A DNA stretch of 64,000 bases, from NCBI GenBank assembly GCA_934045075.1, contig OW203723.1:7909913-7973912 (forward strand), written 5' to 3'. A program made the position numbers and the translations under genes. The DNA comes from Yponomeuta sedellus. Lineage: Eukaryota > Arthropoda > Insecta > Lepidoptera > Yponomeutidae. Shown in pieces: positions 28,804 through 42,400 of the stretch; position 1 is the first letter of the stretch; the number at the start of each line of letters is the position of its first letter. A model generated the notes under the pieces. The model was not told the origin of the DNA and made no database searches. It saw only the letters and a program-made list of their open reading frames with translations.

Positions 28804-30484
28804 ATGGCATCCTTACCTATTGTATCGATAACTCGAAGAGAGACATTCAGTTCATGCCACCGATTGCACAGGTTTGAAACATTTTTATATACGTACCTAA
28901 ATTAACCTAACACAAAATATTTTGTGTTAATAATTAATTTGTGGTTTCAAGTTGGTTTTTACTCATTAAGGCCTTTTCATCAATGTTGAAAGAGTAAATA
29001 TGCAAGACAGACCACATCTAATGGCAATTCTTAGCAATAACTACACGATTTCTTAGATGGTATAGGCTCATCCAGCCCGCAGACCATCATATTAGTTTTT
29101 GCAGCCTCTTTGCGTCCCTCTGAAAGCACACGCCTTCCCTCAATTAAAGAGTGAGCTGTACCATCACAGGCGCCTACAGAGAATTGGCAATTTTAAGCGC
29201 TGATGTACGTGAACGTCAACAGCTGTTGTTAGGCTTCCTCGCGATATTTTTCTGCACTGTTGATATTGTTACAAATAAAAAAATAAATCCGTTACTTACC
29301 AAACAGTGTCAAAAACAATTTAAATAGGTACAAATTGAATAATTTTGAATTTGCACCCAAACAAAATTGTTTTGCTTATTACCTATAAAATACCTATTGA
29401 TGTTTATTGTGAATTACAGTCATCAATATACAAATTTTATTGTACCTTCTCACAGTACCCTACAATTTCACTTTTGTTACTTAGTAAAACCATCACCGGC
29501 GAGTATAAGTAATTTTATAATTTATACTACCAGCTGAAGAAAAAAAACTGATGATAAAATACTGCTCAGCACATCCGCATTACAACCAAAAGGTAGAGGT
29601 TGATGTGCTGTTGACCATACGTACCTATTTATTAAGTATAATTTAAACTTCTTAGAGTTACAGGATAAGTAAACATTTTAAAAGGTATCATCTAAATATC
29701 AACTGATTTATCAATGAATTACTATAATTCATTTTATTACAGCCCATACTTGAATGACGAGCAGAACAAAAAACTGTACGGAAAATGCAATAACCCCAAT
29801 GGTCATGGCCATAATTATGTTGGTAAGGAAAACGAACACACGAAATTGTTTTGGTTTTCACGCAGATAAATTAGTAATATGTATTTTTCTTTCAGTTCTG
29901 GTTACAGTAAAAGGCCCTGTTAACCCTCAAACGGGAATGGTTATGAATGTTCACGATTTGAAAGAATATATGAAAGAAGCAATTATGGATCCTTTAGATC
30001 ACAAAAATTTGGACCAAGACGTTCCATATTTTAAATCCGTGGTGTGTATAATAAAATTGAACTACCTACCCTTCTTATCTTAATCGGTAGTTAATTATAC
30101 GCATTTAGTTCAGTTAAACGTAATGTATTACGCATTTTCATGTTTTGAGATACGAGGAAATATCTTTATTATAAAATGTTATGTAATACCTCCATGAATA
30201 ATATCAATAATACCTCATGGCTTCAGCCCGGTATATTCTAGATAAATTCCGTAAATAAGAAAAAATATTTACAGGTTAGCACCACAGAAAACGTAGCAAT
30301 TTTTATTTGGGATCAACTACTAAAAGTGATGGAAAAACCTCAACTGCTGCATGAAATTAAAATATTAGAAACCGAGAAGAATCATGTGGTTTACCGAGGT
30401 GGATCAACTTACCCTAGGAAGAAAGCTGATGCCTCTAGTTTACACCCAAACCACAACCACAACGTGTCATCTGATTCTGATTAG
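28804..30484 (+). CDS. 6-pyruvoyl-tetrahydropterin synthase
   Basis: Four exons (28804-28871, 29743-29822, 29896-30041, 30275-30484) in consistent phase give 504 bp and 167 aa. The enzyme converts 7,8-dihydroneopterin triphosphate to 6-pyruvoyl-tetrahydropterin, the second step of tetrahydrobiopterin synthesis, which in insects also feeds eye pterins (Drosophila purple homologue). Zinc ligands are His in CHRLH (about 19-22) and both His of HGHNY (44, 46). The catalytic Cys is C38 in [14 protein letters not shown]84/H85 lie in PLDHKNLD, and E103 in STTENVA. The core ends at about residue 143. The last 24 residues are a Lys/Ser/His-rich tail ending [10 protein letters not shown], longer than vertebrate forms. 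An AATAAA lies about 27 bp past the stop. It is divergent from ETFA. Confidence 0.95.
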
Positions 30485-32089
30485 GTCATTTATTGAGAAA
30501 TTCTGTTTATACAATAAAGGAAAATAATTTGAAAATATTTGCTATTTCTTATATTAATATAAACAAACACATCAATAGTTTGGCGAATAAATGACAACTA
30601 GTTCAGATAAAATATTTATTTCATTACTATAACATCCCCAGACAGGTTTAAAAAAAATACGCCGATCTTATTGTTATTCATTAATTACTAATAGATATTT
30701 ATATTTTCTACTTAATGATATTTTATAAAAATTGCACATAATATCTCTATCAAATCACAGCTTGGCACTAGATCCAATTATCACAAAAAAAAAATTATAT
30801 ACCTACAAAGCTTAGCAAAATATATTGCGTTACTAGTTTCAATTCTAATTACTTGTTGTTCATTAAATTCGAATAACCTGGCAAAATGGCAGGTAGTCCG
30901 ATAGGTAATGTCTGATTAAAGTATTCTATTTTAAATTAATCAGCTTTTTTCAGGATTGAAAAACACATGGTCTTTAATCTTAAAGTGATATTTTTTTACC
31001 CACCTAAGGCAGAACTAAAAAAACTACTTACGCAATTTAATAAATTAAGTTACTATGGAACGGATGACAAAAGCTGCATTTTATCCGAATAAAATCAATA
31101 TGACGGAGGCGACACTAAAAAGTATTAATATTAATAATACTTTTTAATGTCGCCGATATTAGTATTAAAGTATAATATTGATTTTTTTATAACTTTTAGT
31201 GAGATATATTAATATAAGAAGAAGAAACTCGGCGTTTATCAAATATTAAATCTAAGCTACCGAATAACAATTTCACTATTATTTCAGTGTCATCCATTGG
31301 TTGGTTCGAACATGATAAAAATAAGAGTACAGTATTATCTACAAAACTACGAGTCCTTAAAACACACATCTAAAATGAACTTTATATACACTATGGTACA
31401 TGTAATTGAAGCACATTTGCGGAGTGTTTTACAGGAATCGTGTTTTATAAATCAAACCATTACTTTGTAATCTATAAAATTTAACAGTGCCTAGGTATTA
31501 CATATCGGCGATTAGCGGGACATTAACTAGATCATTAGAACCAAAAATTGGATTTAGAAATCAAATCGATAACTTCAACTCGCATCAGAATGAAATTATA
31601 GTCCAGTTACTACATTAATTATTATGAAGAAACGCATGTATGTACTAGTGAGTAAATCGCTTTACTTATTTTTTAGAGATCTAAAGTCTTTGTTTAAAAA
31701 AAAAGATGCTTACACAAAATTGGTACCTACAAAATCTTTGTCTAAATAAGTCATATAAAAATTACACTACACATACAGTCTTATTTATTAAAACACGACT
31801 TCTGAAAGATCTCCTCAGCAGTTCAAAAACTCTGTAGTAAAAGGTATGTGAACTGCATCTCCATTACGTAACCACAAGTTATATAAGCATCTGAGGAAAG
31901 TTTTAGAGAAACTGTGTTTTTTATAAATAACTATTATAACTATTTATGTGAAAATATAAATAATACTGATATCAACAACTTTCGATACATTAAAATTGGT
32001 AAAAAGAGATTTGAATACTTTAAAGGAATATATTTCTACTGTAATTTATAATAGTTATGGCAACCTATACGAATTCAGTTTTTGATTAC
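30485..32089. other. Intergenic between convergent gene ends
   Basis: AT-rich, with no exon found. It contains the hairpin at 31108-31154 (listed). It separates the convergent 3' ends of the pterin synthase and ceramidase genes. Confidence 0.4.
31108..31154. repeat. Short inverted repeat (hairpin)
   Basis: Arms of 20 bases with one mismatch, GGCGACACTAAAAAGTATTA and its near complement, flank a 7-base centre. It is possibly a remnant of a small inverted-repeat element. Confidence 0.75.
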
Positions 32090-33435
32090 CTAGATTGCCA
32101 TGTCAGTGTCTTTTTTATAGGGGTATTTTACTGTAATGTATGGCACACCCAGTTCAAAATCATTGTGAGGCCAATACTTGAGCTCAGGTTTTTGTTCAGG
32201 TCGTTCATCAGTTACACTAAAATACGCACCTAAGACCAAAGCTGTGTAGGCAGCAATAAATATGAGTATGTGCCATATTCCGTGCATGTAGGGGAAGTCA
32301 ATGGAGAGCCAAGCATCGCAGAACATTCTGTCCATTATCCAACAAAAAACTGCCAGCAAACACACAGCGATACATCGCAAGCCAAGTCGGTACACTCGAG
32401 CGCATTTTACTCTGAAAAGGAAAATACGAAATATTAATACAGTGGAATAATAGACCAATATCGGCAAACTTAAGGCAGTAATTATTCTCACCTTTTGACT
32501 TCCATGTATAGAAACGCAAGTGTTGGAATGGCGAAAGACATCAGTGCAAAAGCATTTGCAGCTGGATTCATGAGTAGAAATCCAGTAGATAGTACAGAGA
32601 ATACACTCGAATAGAATGCCAATATTCGTCTGAAACAGAACAGGTAAGTATGTGTTAATGAAAATTTGCCAATGATACAAAATTTTGTTTTGCTCATAAC
32701 TTCGCAAATTAACGGAGCACTAATAGATTTGCTCCATGGCAAATAGAATCATTATCGAGTCCGTTGTTTTTAGTTCGTAACAAAGTTACTGTTAATTTTG
32801 TGCTATTCTGATAAGAAAGAACAAACTAAGGAGCATCTCACCTGTCACCGCCTAAGAACTTTGGGAAATGTCGCCTAGGCAAAAACATGGCAAATGCTGC
32901 GATCAATAGCCACAATATTGCAAGTTCATCAAGTAATTGTCCTGTAGGCAGAAACAATATTTAAATAACATTATAACTATGATAAGTAAGTAACCATTAG
33001 CAGATCGTAAGTACCTAAGCAAGTAAGTGACGCTCTTTGTTCTTACCAACAAGGCTCAACGTGGCATGGAAATAGGCTGAGCTCAGACCAATAATCATCA
33101 GTAACACCCACAGGATATTTATGGCTGGATTTACAAACTTGGCATACTCTTGAAATAGATGCATCAATACAGGTGGAAATAAAAAGAATAATACATTGCT
33201 GACCTGTAAATAAAATAATTAATTGTTGCTTGTACACCTGTTACATTTTTCCATGCAATGTAGGAGAAAGACACTAATAAGATAAAAATACGGAAATATG
33301 ACTATGTGGAGTAAGCAAAATGAAAGTCACGTTATCACGTACCGTATTCACAAATTCCGCTATCATCGGCGTAATTGAATAGTTTGATTCACACCAATCT
33401 ACTGGTGAGCTGCCAGGTTCCAAATGAGACCACAT
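32090..33435 (-). CDS. Alkaline ceramidase, paralogue 1
   Basis: Five exons on the minus strand (33343-33435, 33047-33203, 32842-32941, 32492-32629, 32090-32411) give 810 bp and 269 aa, the normal ACER length. The product is a multi-pass ER/Golgi membrane amidase that splits ceramide into sphingosine and fatty acid. The N-terminal signature [11 protein letters not shown] is present. The zinc/catalytic set is kept with family spacing: S73 and H77 in [11 protein letters not shown]88 in [10 protein letters not shown]206 and H210 in HGIWHIL. The C-terminus runs [20 protein letters not shown]. Insect members include Drosophila bwa. Phase is consistent at every junction. The gene lies 3 kb downstream of a paralogue in the same orientation. 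The start ATG at 33435 is the only one before the conserved N-terminus. Confidence 0.93.
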
Positions 33436-35750
33436 TGCAATGTATTTTATGTAGAAAAACAAAATTTGTGTCTACCGGAAAAAATAATTACAACAACTGA
33501 CAAAGAAACCACGAATCAATAATTATAAATTTGGGGCAAAGTAACGAAATATATGTTATCTTATTTATTTTCTACAAGACAAAAACTAAGCTATTCAAGT
33601 AGCACAAAAATTGCAGGCTCTTCGCAGTAAACAATGAAAACAAAACAGTCAATAATAAACACGCACACGTTCTTTCTGACGTCAAAAGTTAATTGAATGA
33701 ATGAATGGTTTTCATTTACTGACTGGCGCATCTGGCGATTTTCACTGCCGGGCTCATGTTCTCATAGAATGACCTAATATACCAAATAGTATTCGATTCT
33801 ATGACTAAGATTAATGAAGTCTTTATTCGATTAATTCCGTCTACAGGAAATAGTAATCGTTCGTTAGTCGTTACATACATGTAATAATGAAATCAAACTA
33901 TAAGTCCATCAATCAATCTAACCTAACCTGCAGTAGCAGTAAACTAACAATCTTTACATCTAGGTACTGACTGTAGTCTGTAAAACATACATCTATCATA
34001 CCATTCATAGGCTCAGAAGTTCACAAGCCAAAGAAAGTTCATAAAAAAAACAACTGACAGCTGTTTGTTGCTTTGCTGGATATAGGTACGTGTACAGTGC
34101 CACCATCTTATCTGTTCAGTTGATAGCGGCGCTAGTGGAGAATTTGGAGGTGCCATTTAAGAAATTTACTTAGAAAAAATGGAAAATTTAATGTCAAAGG
34201 CCTGTCCTTAAATGTAAATAAAATATATCTATAAATCAACAGACAGCGGAATGTTTCTTTTCAATATGGCGGATGATAAGGCCGTAGTTACAATTTTGCC
34301 CACCTGAACAGATAACTTGGTGGCGCTGTAGTTTACTGCCGTAGGTATACGATATACGATACGAGAAACCGTGCAAAAATAATTACGACATTTTATTGAA
34401 TTCTAAGGAGATCACAAAAAAGAATGGAGTTCTAAATAAATTTGAAATGTTTCAGTTTAGATTCTGACGTGGTACATTGCTTTAAATTATAGAGATTTAC
34501 CATTTTGTTATATATATACCTATTCGCAGAAAAAGTTTCTGCGGAAAAGAATCTCAAACGTGCATGTCTGTTAGCTCAGGGTTAGCTTTTACCGATGGTG
34601 AAGGAAGTTGGAAACCCCTTTTTTGAACATATTGTCATAGTTTATTTAGACACATTGAGTACACTATTGTAAGTACATAAAAATGAAAATTTCAAACCTA
34701 AGAGTACCTACAGATGGCGGCCTTATCACTAAATGTGATCTCTTCCAGACAACTTTTGTATTAGTAAGGTTTTTTAATAAGGAATGGGCTTCTATTTTAC
34801 AAGGAATGAGATCTAGGATGGACCGAGTTTGCCCAAAATAACTCTGTACACACGCATCTTAAATAGGTTCGAGTTATAATTTTGAAAAATTGACCCCGGC
34901 AACGTATTTCACACTGGCTGTGCATGGAGGATTAAGAAAAGCACTTAGAGCGGAGGTTCGGAATGGTGATGAGCTTACGGAGTTCATAAGCACACTCTCC
35001 GAAGTACCTACCTACATCTTGCAATAAAGTATTCTCTATTCCTATCTATATACACTTTAAAGTTTATTAACAGATTAACTAGTGGGAAGACAGGTAAACA
35101 ACTTTCTACTATAATTAGGTAGGTAAGATAACGATTTATAATACGAGCTTTCAAAAATTCAAAATTATTTATTAGGTACCTACTTATTAAAATGGTGTCA
35201 TTATTACAACATTTAATTTTTACACTGGCACATGCCGTGCTGAGGCATGGGTATGAAGTAGACTGTTAATTATGTTACAAATTAGTGAAGGTGAATATTC
35301 GCTTAGTCTAAGAGGTTCACAGATTTCTCATTGTCCCTACAATAGTCTAGTTCTGCGTGTTTCGTCCTGAGGATCCTGCGTTACCTCTATGATCCTGAGG
35401 TATGTATGACGGGGTTGCACTTGTCGATCACAGCAGCAGTAGGTAGTTAGCGGTGCCGTCAGATGCTGACAACAAGTCTAGTCAGTCAGTGGACGGACGA
35501 GTTATGTTTGCTACAAATGTAAAAATACAAAGGTGAAGAAAAAGTAAATTTAGTTTCGATTTCACTGCGGGAATGAAGCGATTTTTCATCACTAAACATG
35601 GTTCGGGGCTTCATACAGAAAATAGCGATCAGTCAGACTCAACTAGTTTAGGTACAGAATCCACAATTTTGCATGCAAGTACCTAGTCCTTAGGGGGGTT
35701 CCTAGGTAGGTAAGTATTTAAACGGTTTGGTTACATTCAGACAATGATAA

Positions 35751-35810
35751 AGGTCTATCCACTGTTAAGTAGGTCTATCCACTGTTAAGTAGGTCTATCC
35801 ACTTTTAACA
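35751..35810 (+). repeat. Tandem repeat, 3 x 20 bp
   Basis: AGGTCTATCCACTGTTAAGT occurs twice perfectly, followed by a third copy altered at its end. Slippage-type minisatellite. Confidence 0.9.
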
Positions 35811-35951
35811 TTCGAATAAAGGCGGTTTAGCGATAACCAGGGTTGGCTTGGAATCCTCTTTTCATGGCCGGCGATCGCATTCAAAGGAGTTTCCTAAAAC
35901 TACAATGCGTAGTTTATTACTACAACTTAATGTTAGTACCTACATTGGATA

Positions 35952-36105
35952 ACCGAGTATTCCCACTTGTAAATAGTGGGTTCATCGAATTTGCAAAAAA
36001 CGTGAATCATCAATTGTAGTTTTATGCATTCATAAAACTACAATTGATGGTTAACGTTTCTTGCAAAGTCGATGATCCCACTATTTACAAGTAGGAATAC
36101 TCGGT
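35952..36105. mobile_element. Hairpin MITE
   Basis: The 154-bp segment is almost entirely self-complementary. The left arm starts ACCGAGTATTCCCACTTGTA and the right arm ends in the complementary TACAAGTAGGAATACTCGGT. The centre is CATAAAACTACAATTGATG and its complement. It has no coding capacity and resembles a fold-back MITE. Target duplication could be ATA or TA but is too short to be sure. Confidence 0.8.
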
Positions 36106-36136
36106 ATAGTGACTAGATCATTACCTAGTCACTATA
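36104..36136. repeat. 12-bp-arm hairpin abutting the MITE
   Basis: TATAGTGACTAG and CTAGTCACTATA are perfect complements around an 8-base loop, immediately beside the end of the larger hairpin. Confidence 0.8.
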
Positions 36137-36408
36137 TTATGTGACCAAATCGTGAGCGATCCCAATCGTCTGACAAAGTAGTATGGAATTAGACGTTTTC
36201 TCGATTGGAATCGGGATTTGGTGCGCATAATTAGGTCCCAGGCCGGTCACATTACTAACTTGTGTTGCTAGATTTTATTATAAAAGTAGGTACAACAAGA
36301 AAACGTAAGCAAGTTAACAGAATATACGTATAGGTAACTAAGGAAGTACCTACTTATGATGTTGTCAATAATACCGTCTTTGTTCAACGGAAGGCACAAA
36401 GGAATTTG

Positions 36409-39400
36409 TCACGAACCTGGAACGACTGTGATGTATGGCACTCCGACCTCTACATCGTTCGCAGGCCAAAATTTCAATTCGGGCTTATAAGCTGGCATCT
36501 CATCTTTTATCTTGAGGTAGGTCCCCACTACAAATGAGATACAGGTTGGTATTGCGATGAGAATATGCCAAACGGCGTGCAGGTAGGGAAAGCCTACGTA
36601 TAGCCATACGTTGCAAAATATTCGATCAAGTATCCAAATAGTCACTGCGACGATGCATGTTACGACGGCTCGTACGCTCAGGCGGTGGAGGCGTTTATTC
36701 CTAGAAAATGACTTCAGGTGAAGGTAGGTAATACAGGTCTTTTAAATCTGTGTTAGTTGATATAAATATATCGTATTGTGGCAACTACTAACTGCTCTTT
36801 AAGATGAAGGAGTGCCCAGCGCCTATAATATGATGAGCAGAGTGGGCCGGGTGGCAGTGGATTTGCGTCGGAAGATACAAATAAAACCACGGAGTGAAGG
36901 CAATGAGCAGCAATATAATGTTCACCATTAATGCTTACTATTGGATTTTACAATGGACAGATGCAATTAGATTTAATACAGTAATAACAAAATATAGCAA
37001 CCGCACTCGACGAGAGGGCACAGAGAAGAAGAAGAAAAAGAAACAATTGACAGACCACAGAACCGATTGTTGTATGATCGTTCATAGAGTATGAGTACAT
37101 TTAAAGGATGCGTACACATAATGTTCATAATTAACACTTCCCCTCATGCTTTACAATGTAGCAATACACAATACCAGTCTCTACACCCTAAGGAGACTCT
37201 ACAATCAATTGTACGTATGTATATAAAGTACTCTACAATATACTCTACATGTCATGTTCACTATACTCTACATGTAGATAGAATGTTACATGCCTATATA
37301 CATAGAACTGATTAATCAAACAATCAATAATTTACTATGTATGCAACCAAAAACCATAGTATTTCGATTCACACAAAAAATACAAATCTATGTACATGTA
37401 CAAACAAACAATTATTATCAAACAAGTCTATCATTCTTTAAGACTATATCACATGTACATTAGTAAATTATACGTGCATACAGGCTTTACAAAAATATGT
37501 AACTCTATCATTCCTTACAATAACATGACTCCATAACTAACATGGCATTAGGTTTAGTTGCATGCTCAAAAACATTTTCAAGAATAATAAAACATACAAC
37601 TATAGTGCTTTTAGATTCAAGTCATGAATAAAACTGTAATGTTTAACAGAGGGCAATGGCTTTGTTAAAATATCTGCTATCATCTTATCAGTGTTTTAAA
37701 TCCTGAATATAGTCTTTATTATTGCACATATGAGAGGAACAACCCGAATCAACGATCCAGTCCTTCGATGAAACTGCCATAAAGCTTGATGCGATGAGAG
37801 ACTTTTCCTTTCCATTAGCTTGTTTTTGTTGTTGTTGCTGTCTCTTCCATTGAAAGCATCTGGCTTTTATATGGCCGGGCTTCTTACAAAAGTGACAAAT
37901 GACCGTTCTTTTCTTCGTTACATAGGCCACATCACTTAATTGGTCATTTGAGTTTTTTCTGAATTCTTCTTGTAGAAGACGGGTCCTCACCAGTTCTGTT
38001 GATAGTGTTTGACTTATGCACACAGTCTCCAGGCCTGACACCAACGTATCAAAGTCAGATGGTAGTCCGCTGAGGAGCAATTCTGCTACCTCACCATCCT
38101 CAATTACTTTCCCGATGTCAGCGAGTTGCTGTACTAGTGTCATGATGTGATTGATGTATTCCGACATCCCTTTGAACTCCGAGTAGTCCGCATGATGAAG
38201 CTTTCTCATTAACACGACCCGACGGTACAGACCTTTGTCTTCGAAAATGGTAGCCAACTTGGTCCACGCCTCTTTGGCCGTCTTGCAGTCGTGCACATAT
38301 TGGTAGCATGTAGGCTTTACCCCCAAACAAATCTTCGCCAGTGCACGGCTATCTCTGTTGCTGTCTACTTCTGCGTTACTTCCATTCACGCAGTCCCATA
38401 GCCCTTCAAACGTGAGGGACATTTTCATTGCAAACTTCCATGTGGTATAGTTTGCCACGCCATCCAATTTCTCTATAGAAGTTGCTGCACCTCCAACGAT
38501 TGTCGCGTTAATCTGGCCACTCACCCCAGCTGTTGGTAACGCCTCCTGTTCTACAGACATTGCAAATATTTGTATCTTCCACTGGATGTCTGGGTCCAGA
38601 ACCTGATGAGCAGAGTGGGCCGGGTGGCAGTGGATTTGCGTCGGAAGATACAAATAAAACCACGGAGTGAAGGCAATGAGCAGCAATATAATGTTCACCA
38701 TTAATGCTTACTATTGGATTTTACAATGGACAGATGCAATTAGATATAATACAGTATTAGCAAAATATAGCAACCGCACTCGACGAGAGGGCACAGAGAA
38801 GAAGAAGAAAAAGAAACAATTGACAGACCACAGAACCGATTGTTGTATGATCGTTCATAGAGTATGAGTACATTTAAAGGATGCGTACACATAATGTTCA
38901 TAATTAACATAATATACCCTCATGCGTGGACCTACCTTGCCTGCCTTCAGTTGATAAATTCACCTTAATTTTACTGAACTGAATTGTAAAAACTTTTTTT
39001 ATAACCAAAACGTAGTTAACTTTTATTATTTGTCGGAAGAGTCCGTAATCCGGAATTAAGTCAATGGGTACCGTGGAATGCTTACGAAAATTATTTAAGT
39101 ACAAAATAATAGACAGGTAACAATTGTAGAACAAAAGTTGCTGTACCAACTTAGATTTTAGGTATTGCGCACTTTAGAAGTACCTAGGTACCTACATACC
39201 TTTTTCGGTGAACAATAATAGTAGAATTGCAGAAATTAATCTTACCTTTTGGTGTCTCTATAAATAATTAATATCATAGGCACGACCGCCAACATCAGTA
39301 TAAATGAATTCAGGTACGGATTGAGTAGGAGAACGCCTGTTAATACAAAACAGGATACAGCGCAGACGCCCGATAAAATTCTCCTGAAAATTGCAATATA

Positions 39401-42400
39401 CCATTAAGCAATGAACTAGGTAAATGCTGTCAACTTACAAAGCCTATATTCGGCTCTACATACATAGAGCTTTATTAGATTTAAGCATTATTTACATTTG
39501 CTTATTTTCATGCATTTCAAGCATGCTTTACATAGAGGTAAGGGATAGCATTTTGTGGGGTTTCCGTGGTGGGCGCGCTTTGTACTAAAGCCCATATTCT
39601 CTCTTTGAGAGAAGGCCTGCCCTTGTATTACGTAGTAACTTACCACTCTATCGAGTTAAGTATTTGGACGACTCCAAAGTGTCAAAATATGTGTATAAGA
39701 CAGTTCCGAGTACACTGAATCAGCCAGCCATTCAGCGGATTACTTACGTGTTTCGCACCCCTTCCTTGTCTTTATTCGTATTGTACTACCTATGCTGATG
39801 TTTCGAACTGCACTTACCTATCATGCAAGTTCAAAATAATATTCTACTCGTATATAGGTATTACCTATTCCGTCCAAATAATGAGAAATATTTATTGGGC
39901 AGAAATGCAGCAAATGCCGCACATAAACTCCAAAATATTGATAATTCGTCCAACATTTGACCTGAAATTATTCATTTTGTTTTAGGTTTAGGTTTTAGAT
40001 GCCCCTATAATAATGTACCTACCTAATAACTAAGTCAAATTTCTCGATATTTATTTTAAACTTAAAAAGACTGCATACCTACGTTTCAATGAAAGAAAAA
40101 CGTCTCGTCAGCCACTTTTGGGGGTTTTGCTCTGTTGCTCTGAGCAACTCTGGATTTGGATTTTTTTTTGTTAAACGCAATCAGATTTTATCATCCTCAG
40201 ATTTTATTCTTTTTTTTAATGCACTAACCCGTGTTAAGGACAATTTTAGAAACCTATTTAGAGGCTAAAAAATCCACCCATGCCGGGATTCGAACCCGTG
40301 ACCTCTGGCTATCCGTGCCAGCGCTCTTTCCAACTAAGCTAATGGGCGACTCACCGGCATCAGTGAAATTTCGAACCTCTACAATATTCTCTGTATTACG
40401 TTCAGGCAGCGACATCTGGCTGAAGTAATTTGCATCACTTGCAGCCCCGAGTACCTAGAGTGCGTTTCACATTATAGTTCCTTTCAAGAAATTCTTATCA
40501 CCATGTAATAGAGACTATATTTGCTAAATCCAAAGGACTTATTTCGTGAAACACACTTTACTTTGCAGTTAGGTTTTACATCGGAATGATATCGCCGTAC
40601 CCACATGATTATATTCTTTTTTTTTATTGCACTCACCCGTGCTAAGGACAAATTTAATTAAAAGCCTTAAAAAAACATTAATAGAGTCCTTGCTTGTTGA
40701 TTCTAGGTTCTAGACGTTCTATTCTAGTTTCATGTTCACTTTTAGATAAAAACGTATTCGTTATGAACCCTTGTATGTCCCCACTGCTGGGGCACGGGTC
40801 TCTTCCTGCATCGCAGGAAGGTTAGGCCATACTCCACCACGGGGGCCAAGTCCGGGTTGGTGGAGGATTGTAAGACAGTGGCGGGCCTTACTGTCAGAAG
40901 TTATCAAGCCGCCCATAAGGCCTCTGACATGGCTTAACGACTGCCATTATTTGACAGCCGGCACCAACGGCTTAACGTGCCTTGCGAAGCACGGAAGCGC
41001 TCGGAAAAATGCCAGTGGATGCAGGATGCTCACCCATCAGGACACAGGATGCTCACCCATCCTGTACCAGACCGCGCCTGTTGTTGCTTAACCAAGTGAT
41101 TGATTCCAATCACTCGGTTCGCCTAGGCCACGAGCGCTTCGTAAAATAAAAATAAAGAATAAAAACGTATTATAAAACAAGTTACGTTTTTTTTCCATTG
41201 GTGATTTTTTTCCGCTAGTTAGCACCCCGGACTGCCTTAATATAAGAAGTTGTAAAAACATAAATGTTAACATTGTACCTTAGAGTATAAAGTATGGAGT
41301 ATTCTATGTTTTCTACCCTTTTTTATTATTATCTTACCGGCAAAACTCAGCGTAGAGTGGAAGTAGATGGAGCTGAGTCCAACGACAATGATTAGCGGCA
41401 GAATCACATGCACACTGGGGCCGAACATACGATAATACGGTCTGAAGAGGCACAGGACTGCCACTGGGAGCGCGATGAAAAGCACGTTGCTCATCTGGCA
41501 AGAGAATGGAGAGCAGAGTTCTAATAATGCACACCAAATCCTGAAGGTTGCTGCTTGCTATCGCCTACGTCAGCGTTCCATGTGCTGACATTAACTTCAT
41601 CGTAATCAACCCATTATGTCCTCACCTCTCCCTCAGGAAGGTAGGCGATACTCTACCACCGAGCCCTAGTCTGGATTGGTGGAGGCTTGCAAGAATACTG
41701 GCTGGTCTTACTGTCAGAAATTTCAACCCTAAGGTCTCTGACTTGGCTTAACGACTGCCATCTATCGACTGCTTAGCGTGCCTTACGAAGCACGGAACCA
41801 CTCGGGAAAATGCCACTAGCGTTAGCCATAGACGGTCACCCATCCATGCACTGAGCGTACCCTATGTTGCTTAATCTTCGTGATCGTTTAAGATCACTCA
41901 GGCAGCCGGGCCTGCAAAGGGGAGCTATCCGTTGTGTGTAAACTAGGCCCACCACCGGTAGTTGGGTTACTGCATAGGTACATGCACTGGCATTCGGTGT
42001 GGCCGGCCAGGGAAATAACCCTAAAGAGAAACAGGGTCAGGGAAATAACCCTAAATAGGTACGCCAATGGACGACAAGAGCCATGAGGATTTGCGCAACT
42101 CTACTTTGCCATGAGGATTACCGCACCTGCATGGGGCATACCTAACGTGACCAGGGCGTTTTGAACGGGACTGTCCCTTTTTATAATTATGAGTCCCGGT
42201 GTCCCCGAAATTAACTCCGGGACGCAAATTGTCCCGTTTACGAAAATATATTTTATGTTCGCCTGCTACAAAATGCACTAGTAGAAAGAGTATTTTCTAT
42301 GATGAACAAATTGTGGACATCTAAAAAACCCAGTGACAAATTCCAGTTCTAAAGGCGATATTGATAATTATAGAATAGAATAATTTGCTAAAGCATGGTA

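Larger units (their letters stand above)
33436..36408. other. Spacer between the two ceramidase genes
   Basis: No exon seen. It contains a short CTAAGAGTAC-family repeat near 34690-34760, a 3x20-bp tandem repeat and two adjacent hairpins, listed separately. Confidence 0.4.
36831..38909 (-). mobile_element. Ty1/copia-type LTR retrotransposon, internally deleted
   Basis: A complete 2079-bp insertion in the last intron of ceramidase paralogue 2. Two 306-bp LTRs (36831-37136 and 38604-38909) begin TG and end CA on the minus strand and differ at about three positions, so insertion is recent. A 5-bp target duplication TAATA flanks it (36826-36830 and 38910-38914). The interior keeps gag and the first part of protease. 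Integrase, reverse transcriptase and most of RNase H are missing, so it would need another element for mobility. Confidence 0.93.

Noticed and set aside
37688..38701. Full 337-codon frame as a single host protein
   Set aside because: The first 47 codons lie in or at the LTR, and the rest is copia gag with zinc knuckle and protease motif, so it is mobile-element sequence.
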